The notes under the pieces are model-generated. The model was not told where the DNA came from, ran no database searches, and was given only the letters and a program-made list of their open reading frames with translations. DNA of 32,319 nucleotides from Streptomyces kebangsaanensis. Lineage in GTDB: Bacteria > Actinomycetota > Actinomycetes > Streptomycetales > Streptomycetaceae. A program made the translations under genes and the position numbers. The stretch is taken from contig NZ_JUJA01000006.1 of NCBI RefSeq assembly GCF_001906585.1, forward strand, positions 1-32,319. Direction: 5' to 3'. The stretch's first letter is position 1. The number at the start of each line of letters is the position of its first letter. Below are positions 28,990 through 32,319 of this stretch, in pieces.

Positions 28990-29952
28990 GTGTTCGCTGC
29001 TGAACGTCGCCAACTGATCCTCGAAATGGTGCGAGCGAACGGTGCCGTGTCGCTCCGTGAACTCGCCCGCGTCGTCCAGACCTCCGAAGTGACCGTACGG
29101 CGGGACGTGCGGGCACTGGAGGCCGAAGGACTCCTCGACCGCCGACACGGCGGTGCGGTACTCCCGGGAGGGTTCACCCGGGAGTCCGGCTTCCCGCAGA
29201 AGTCGCACCTCGCGACCGCGGAGAAGACGGCCATCGCCGACCTCGCCGCGGGACTCGTCGAAGAGGGCGAGGCGATCGTCGTCGGGGCGGGTACCACCAC
29301 GCAGGAGCTGGCACGCCGGCTCGCCCGGGTGCCCGGCCTGACCGTCGTCACCAACTCCCTCCTGGTCGCCCAGGCGTTGGCCCACGCCAACCGCGTGGAG
29401 GTCGTGATGACCGGAGGCACCCTGCGCGGCTCCAACTACGCGCTCGTCGGGTCGGGGGCCGAGCAGTCGCTGCACGGCCTGCGGGTGTCCAAGGCCTTCC
29501 TGTCGGGGAGCGGCCTGACCGCCGAGCGGGGGCTGTCCACCTCCAACATGCTGTCGGCGTCCGTCGACCGGGCCCTCGTCCAGGCCGCCACGGAGGTCGT
29601 GGTCCTCGCCGACCACACCAAGCTCGGTACGGACACGATGTTCCAGACCGTGCCGACCGAGTTCATCACCCGCCTGGTGACGGACGACCCCCCGCCCCAC
29701 GACGACCGCGCGGCCACCGAACTGCAGGCCCTGGCGGACCAGGGCGTCCAGATCTCCGTGACGGGCGGGACGGGAATGACGGCGGCCGACCAGCCCCCGG
29801 TCCGCGGCGACCGCCGCCGGGACGTCCCCCTTCCAGGGCCGCGCCGCACCCAGTCCCCGGGCGCGAACCTGCGACCGGCGTCCCTGGGCGGGGAGCAGCC
29901 GACCGGGACGGAGCGGCCGACGGCCAGGGTGGCGGACCTGCGGAGGCGGTGA
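28990..29952 (+). CDS. DeoR-family transcriptional regulator
   Basis: This is a 320-residue DeoR-type repressor. The N-terminal helix-turn-helix (1-55) reads MFAAERRQLILEMVRANGAVSLRELA, QTSEVTVRRDVRALEAEGLLDRRHGGA. The effector domain (about 75-235) includes VGAGTTTQELARRL (phosphosugar loop), VTNSLLVAQAL, VVMTGGTLRGSNYALVGSGAE and LADHTKLG. An extra ~85-residue Pro/Arg/Gly-rich tail, probably disordered, follows. GTG 28990 lies seven bases from a TACTGT -10 and has no ribosome-binding site (leaderless). Located at the edge of the nucleoside cluster, it is a candidate regulator sensing (deoxy)ribose phosphates. However, no CTACGCGCGTAG copy lies at its own promoter, so a different regulator may own that operator. 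Confidence 0.9.
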   Translation: MFAAERRQLILEMVRANGAVSLRELARVVQTSEVTVRRDVRALEAEGLLDRRHGGAVLPGGFTRESGFPQKSHLATAEKTAIADLAAGLVEEGEAIVVGAGTTTQELARRLARVPGLTVVTNSLLVAQALAHANRVEVVMTGGTLRGSNYALVGSGAEQSLHGLRVSKAFLSGSGLTAERGLSTSNMLSASVDRALVQAATEVVVLADHTKLGTDTMFQTVPTEFITRLVTDDPPPHDDRAATELQALADQGVQISVTGGTGMTAADQPPVRGDRRRDVPLPGPRRTQSPGANLRPASLGGEQPTGTERPTARVADLRRR

Positions 29953-29953
29953 G

Positions 29954-30011
29954 GCCCGGGCCCGGCCGGGCTGTGCCGACGCGCGGGTCCCGCTCGGCGC
30001 GGGTCCCGCTC
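29954..30011. repeat. Hairpin and 13-bp direct repeat after deoR
   Basis: GCCCGG (29954-29959) pairs with CCGGGC (29966-29971), directly after the deoR stop, as a probable short terminator. GCGGGTCCCGCTC then occurs twice (29983-29995 and 29999-30011). Each copy contains GCGGG-CCCGC self-complementarity, and the second covers part of the stop codon of the next gene on the minus strand. Confidence 0.55.
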
Positions 30012-30204
30012 AGTAGTCGCTCACCATGAGGACGTACACCGCCGCGACCACCACGGCGACGCTGCCGACGGCCGCGGCGATCAGACCGAGACCGAGCAGT
30101 CCGGTCACCCCCGCGATCACCTTCCACCCCAGCCGCGTCGCCCGGTCGGCCCTGCGGAGGGCCTCGTCGTAGTCGCTGTCGTCGTACCAGTCACCCTCGG
30201 TCAT
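30010..30204 (-). CDS. Small single-pass membrane protein
   Basis: This is a 64-residue protein. The acidic N-terminus MTEGDWYDDSDYDEALRRADRATRLGW (1-27) precedes one long hydrophobic stretch (about 28-60) that could form one or two membrane segments, ending MVSDY. The strong polarity difference and the codon bias support a real gene despite its size. ATG 30204 is preceded by GGGGGTGCGGGGCC, a poor ribosome-binding site. It lies 25 bases downstream of the Cys-rich small gene on the same strand, so they may be co-transcribed. No family recognised. Confidence 0.7.
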   Translation of the reverse strand: MTEGDWYDDSDYDEALRRADRATRLGWKVIAGVTGLLGLGLIAAAVGSVAVVVAAVYVLMVSDY

Positions 30205-30229
30205 GGCCCCGCACCCCCTGGAGGGGATG

Positions 30230-30436
30230 CTACGCGGACTGCGAGAGCCGTTGCCCGCACCAGGGACAGAAGGCGATCGTGATGCTCGAGGTGCCGCCGT
30301 CGTGAATGATCAGGCCGTACTCCTGGGACTCGGCGTGGAACTGCACCAGGGCGTCCGGGCAGTCGAAGGGGTCGCTGTGCCGGTCGCAGTGCCAGTCCGC
30401 CCGGTCCGTCATCAGTTCGCAGCAGTGGTGGGTCAT
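30230..30436 (-). CDS. Small Cys-rich (zinc-ribbon-like) protein, DUF6980-like
   Basis: This is a 68-residue protein beginning MTHHCCELM. It carries Cys5, Cys6, a middle WHCDRHSDPFDCPDAL with two Cys, and a terminal FCPWCGQRL. The C-P-W-C-G ending is zinc-ribbon-like, and the whole resembles small proteins annotated DUF6980, as far as I recall. The spacing suggests one metal site made of CC, C-x-C-type and CPWC pairs. ATG 30436 is used because the conserved HHCC starts there; an upstream extension to 30490 is Ala/Thr-rich and looks non-coding. It lies after the accA terminator on the same strand. Function unknown. Confidence 0.72.
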   Translation of the reverse strand: MTHHCCELMTDRADWHCDRHSDPFDCPDALVQFHAESQEYGLIIHDGGTSSITIAFCPWCGQRLSQSA

Positions 30437-30495
30437 GGCCTGAGCTTTCGTGGTCAGGGCCGCGGCGGTGGGGCGCGACACCGGGAACAAGGCGC

Positions 30496-30533
30496 GGCGC
30501 CCGGCGGTCCGCTCGCGCGGTTCGCCGGGCGCC
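30496..30533 (-). terminator. Terminator after the acyl-CoA carboxylase gene
   Basis: GGCGCCCGGCG (30496-30506) pairs perfectly with CGCCGGGCGCC (30523-30533). The loop carries an inner CCGC-TCGC-GCGG stem, making one long hairpin 18 bases past the stop. Confidence 0.82.
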
Positions 30534-30551
30534 CGGTGGTGCGGTGGGGGT

Positions 30552-32319
30552 TCAGTCCTTGATTTCGCAGATGGGGGCGCCGGAGGTGAGGGAGGCGCCG
30601 ACCTGGGCGGTGAGGCCCTTGACGGTGCCGCTCCTGTGGGCGTTGAGGGGCTGTTCCATCTTCATGGCCTCCAGGACGACGACGAGGTCGCCCTCGGTGA
30701 CCTGCTGGCCCTCCTCGACGGCGACCTTGACGATGGTGCCCTGCATGGGGGAGGCGAGGGTGTCGCCGGAGGCGGCGGGGCCGGTCTTCTTCGCGGCGCG
30801 GCGCTTGGGCTTGGCGCCGGCGGCCAGGCCGGTGCGGGCCAGGGACATGCCCAGGGAGGCGGGCAGGGAGACCTCCAGGCGCTTGCCGCCGACCTCGACG
30901 ACGACGGTCTCGCGGTTGCTCTCCTCCTCGGCCTCGCCGTCCACGGCGGCGGCGAACGGCTTGATGTCGTTGGTGAACTCGGTCTCGATCCAGCGGGTGT
31001 GGACGGTGAACGGCTCGGTGCTGCCGGTGAGTTCGGGGGCGAAGGCGGGGTCGGTCACCACCGCGCGGTGGAAGGGCAGGGCGGTGGCCATGCCCTCGAC
31101 CTGGAATTCGTCCAGGGCGCGGGCGGCGCGCTGGAGGGCCTCGGCGCGGGTGCGGCCGGTGACGATGAGCTTGGCGAGCAGGGAGTCCCAGGCGGGGCCG
31201 ATGACGGAGCCGGACTCCACGCCGGCGTCCAGGCGCACGCCGGGGCCGGTGGGCGCGTCGAAGCGGGTGACGGTGCCGGGGGCGGGCAGGAAGCCTCGGC
31301 CGGGGTCCTCGCCGTTGATGCGGAACTCGAAGGAGTGGCCGCGCAGCGGCGGGTCGTCGTAGCCGAGCGGCTCGCCGTCGGCGATGCGGAACATCTCGCG
31401 GACCAGGTCGAGGCCGGCGACCTCCTCGGTGACCGGGTGTTCGACCTGCAGGCGGGTGTTGACCTCGAGGAAGGAGATGGTGCCGTCCTGGCCGACGAGG
31501 AATTCCACGGTGCCGGCGCCGACGTAGCCGGCCTCCTTCATGATGGCCTTGGAGGCGCGGTAGAGCTCGGCGGTCTGCTCGTCGGTGAGGAAGGGGGCGG
31601 GGGCCTCCTCGACGAGTTTTTGGTGGCGGCGCTGCAGGGAGCAGTCGCGGGTGGAGACGACGACGACGTTGCCGTGGGTGTCGGCCAGGCACTGGGTCTC
31701 GACGTGGCGGGGGCGGTCGAGGTAGCGCTCGACGAAGCACTCGCCGCGGCCGAAGGCGGCGGTGGCCTCGCGGACGGCGGAGTCGTACAGCTCGGGGACC
31801 TCCTCCAGGGTGCGGGCGACCTTCAGGCCGCGGCCGCCGCCGCCGAAGGCGGCCTTGATGGCGATGGGCAGGCCGTGCTGCTTGGCGAAGGCGACGACCT
31901 CGTCGGCGCCGGCGACGGGGTCGGGGGTGCCGGCGACCAGGGGGGCGCCGGCGCGCTGGGCGATGTGCCGGGCGGCGACCTTGTCGCCCAGGTCGCGGAT
32001 GGCCTGCGGGGGCGGGCCGATCCAGGTCAGGCCGGCGTCGAGGACGGCCTGGGCGAAGTCGGCGTTCTCCGAGAGGAAGCCGTAGCCGGGGTGGATGGCG
32101 TCCGCGCCGGATTCCTTGGCGGCCTTCAGGACCTTGTCGATGTCCAGGTAGCTGGTGGCCGGGGTGTCACCGCCCAGGGCGAACGCCTCATCCGCGGCGC
32201 GGACATGCAGAGCGTCCCGGTCCGGGTCGGCGTAGACGGCCACGCTCGCGATCCCGGCGTCCCGGCAGGCCCGGGCCACGCGGACAGCGATTTCGCCACG
32301 GTTGGCGATGAGCACCTTG
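30552..32319 (-). CDS. Acyl-CoA (acetyl/propionyl-CoA) carboxylase alpha subunit, 5' partial
   Basis: At least 588 residues of a biotin carboxylase/biotin carrier fusion. The reading frame runs off the window; the visible start [14 protein letters not shown] implies that only about two or three codons are missing. The biotin carboxylase part includes ATP-grasp elements [24 protein letters not shown] and [18 protein letters not shown]. The C-terminal carrier domain has the biotinylation motif EAMKMEQ (biotinyl Lys about residue 552 of the visible part). A Lys/Arg/Ala-rich linker ([11 protein letters not shown]) lies between. It supplies carboxybiotin to a beta subunit encoded elsewhere, making malonyl- or methylmalonyl-CoA. 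The position fits the S. coelicolor accA2-type gene, but the near-identical accA1 paralogue cannot be excluded, so no symbol is given. Confidence 0.92.
   Translation of the reverse strand, partial: KVLIANRGEIAVRVARACRDAGIASVAVYADPDRDALHVRAADEAFALGGDTPATSYLDIDKVLKAAKESGADAIHPGYGFLSENADFAQAVLDAGLTWIGPPPQAIRDLGDKVAARHIAQRAGAPLVAGTPDPVAGADEVVAFAKQHGLPIAIKAAFGGGGRGLKVARTLEEVPELYDSAVREATAAFGRGECFVERYLDRPRHVETQCLADTHGNVVVVSTRDCSLQRRHQKLVEEAPAPFLTDEQTAELYRASKAIMKEAGYVGAGTVEFLVGQDGTISFLEVNTRLQVEHPVTEEVAGLDLVREMFRIADGEPLGYDDPPLRGHSFEFRINGEDPGRGFLPAPGTVTRFDAPTGPGVRLDAGVESGSVIGPAWDSLLAKLIVTGRTRAEALQRAARALDEFQVEGMATALPFHRAVVTDPAFAPELTGSTEPFTVHTRWIETEFTNDIKPFAAAVDGEAEEESNRETVVVEVGGKRLEVSLPASLGMSLARTGLAAGAKPKRRAAKKTGPAASGDTLASPMQGTIVKVAVEEGQQVTEGDLVVVLEAMKMEQPLNAHRSGTVKGLTAQVGASLTSGAPICEIKD

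Noticed and set aside
1..32319. tRNA, rRNA, riboswitch, biosynthetic gene cluster or phage genes
   Set aside because: No cloverleaf, rRNA-like segment, known riboswitch core, PKS/NRPS motif or phage structural gene was recognised on either strand.

Overview
The window is a high-GC actinobacterial chromosome segment, almost certainly Streptomyces. Three things support this: strong G/C third-position bias in every gene, many GTG starts, and a gene order containing the AfsQ1/AfsQ2/SigQ locus next to nucleoside-catabolism genes. I recognise this arrangement from the S. coelicolor group. No tRNA, rRNA, prophage, insertion sequence or CRISPR array was found.

Layout. 1-6240 holds the end of a BMP-type nucleoside-binding lipoprotein, a three-gene nucleoside ABC transporter, and cdd and deoA in one overlapping or closely spaced operon. 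6276-11480 holds a Uma2-type protein, a STAS protein, a SigG-like ECF sigma factor with a SnoaL-like tail, an MFS exporter divergent from a LysR regulator, and an alpha/beta hydrolase. 11593-12756 is adenosine deaminase. 12885-14063 holds a small secreted protein and a VanZ-like membrane protein. 14158-17999 is the lipoprotein/afsQ2/afsQ1 operon divergent from sigQ. 18216-19368 holds a uridine-kinase-like P-loop kinase and a second small secreted protein. 19443-22745 is the deoC operon with a catalytic ALDH and a truncated ALDH. 22831-26849 holds a PH-domain membrane protein, a phosphohexomutase/phosphopentomutase, purine nucleoside phosphorylase and a RelE-like ORF. 26899-30436 holds a gamma-glutamylcyclotransferase-like protein, an LpdA-type flavoprotein, a DeoR regulator and two small ORFs. 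The window ends inside the biotin-carrying acyl-CoA carboxylase alpha subunit.

How the genes work together. Much of the window forms one dispersed system for taking up and degrading nucleosides. The ABC transporter imports them. Cdd and Add deaminate cytidine and adenosine. DeoA and PNP release bases and (deoxy)ribose-1-phosphate. The phosphomutase converts 1-phosphates to 5-phosphates. DeoC splits deoxyribose-5-phosphate to glyceraldehyde-3-phosphate and acetaldehyde, and the ALDH pair can oxidise the aldehyde. The strongest new signal is a perfect 12-bp palindrome, CTACGCGCGTAG. It occurs exactly four times, at the promoters of the transporter operon, add, deoC and PNP, and so defines a nucleoside regulon. 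At add, deoC and PNP it sits on promoters whose -10 element places transcription start on the start codon, which implies leaderless mRNAs. Other notable observations are a split ALDH16-like gene pair, a very long inverted repeat beside 41-bp tandem repeats downstream of PNP, and two enzymes that appear to lack a catalytic residue.
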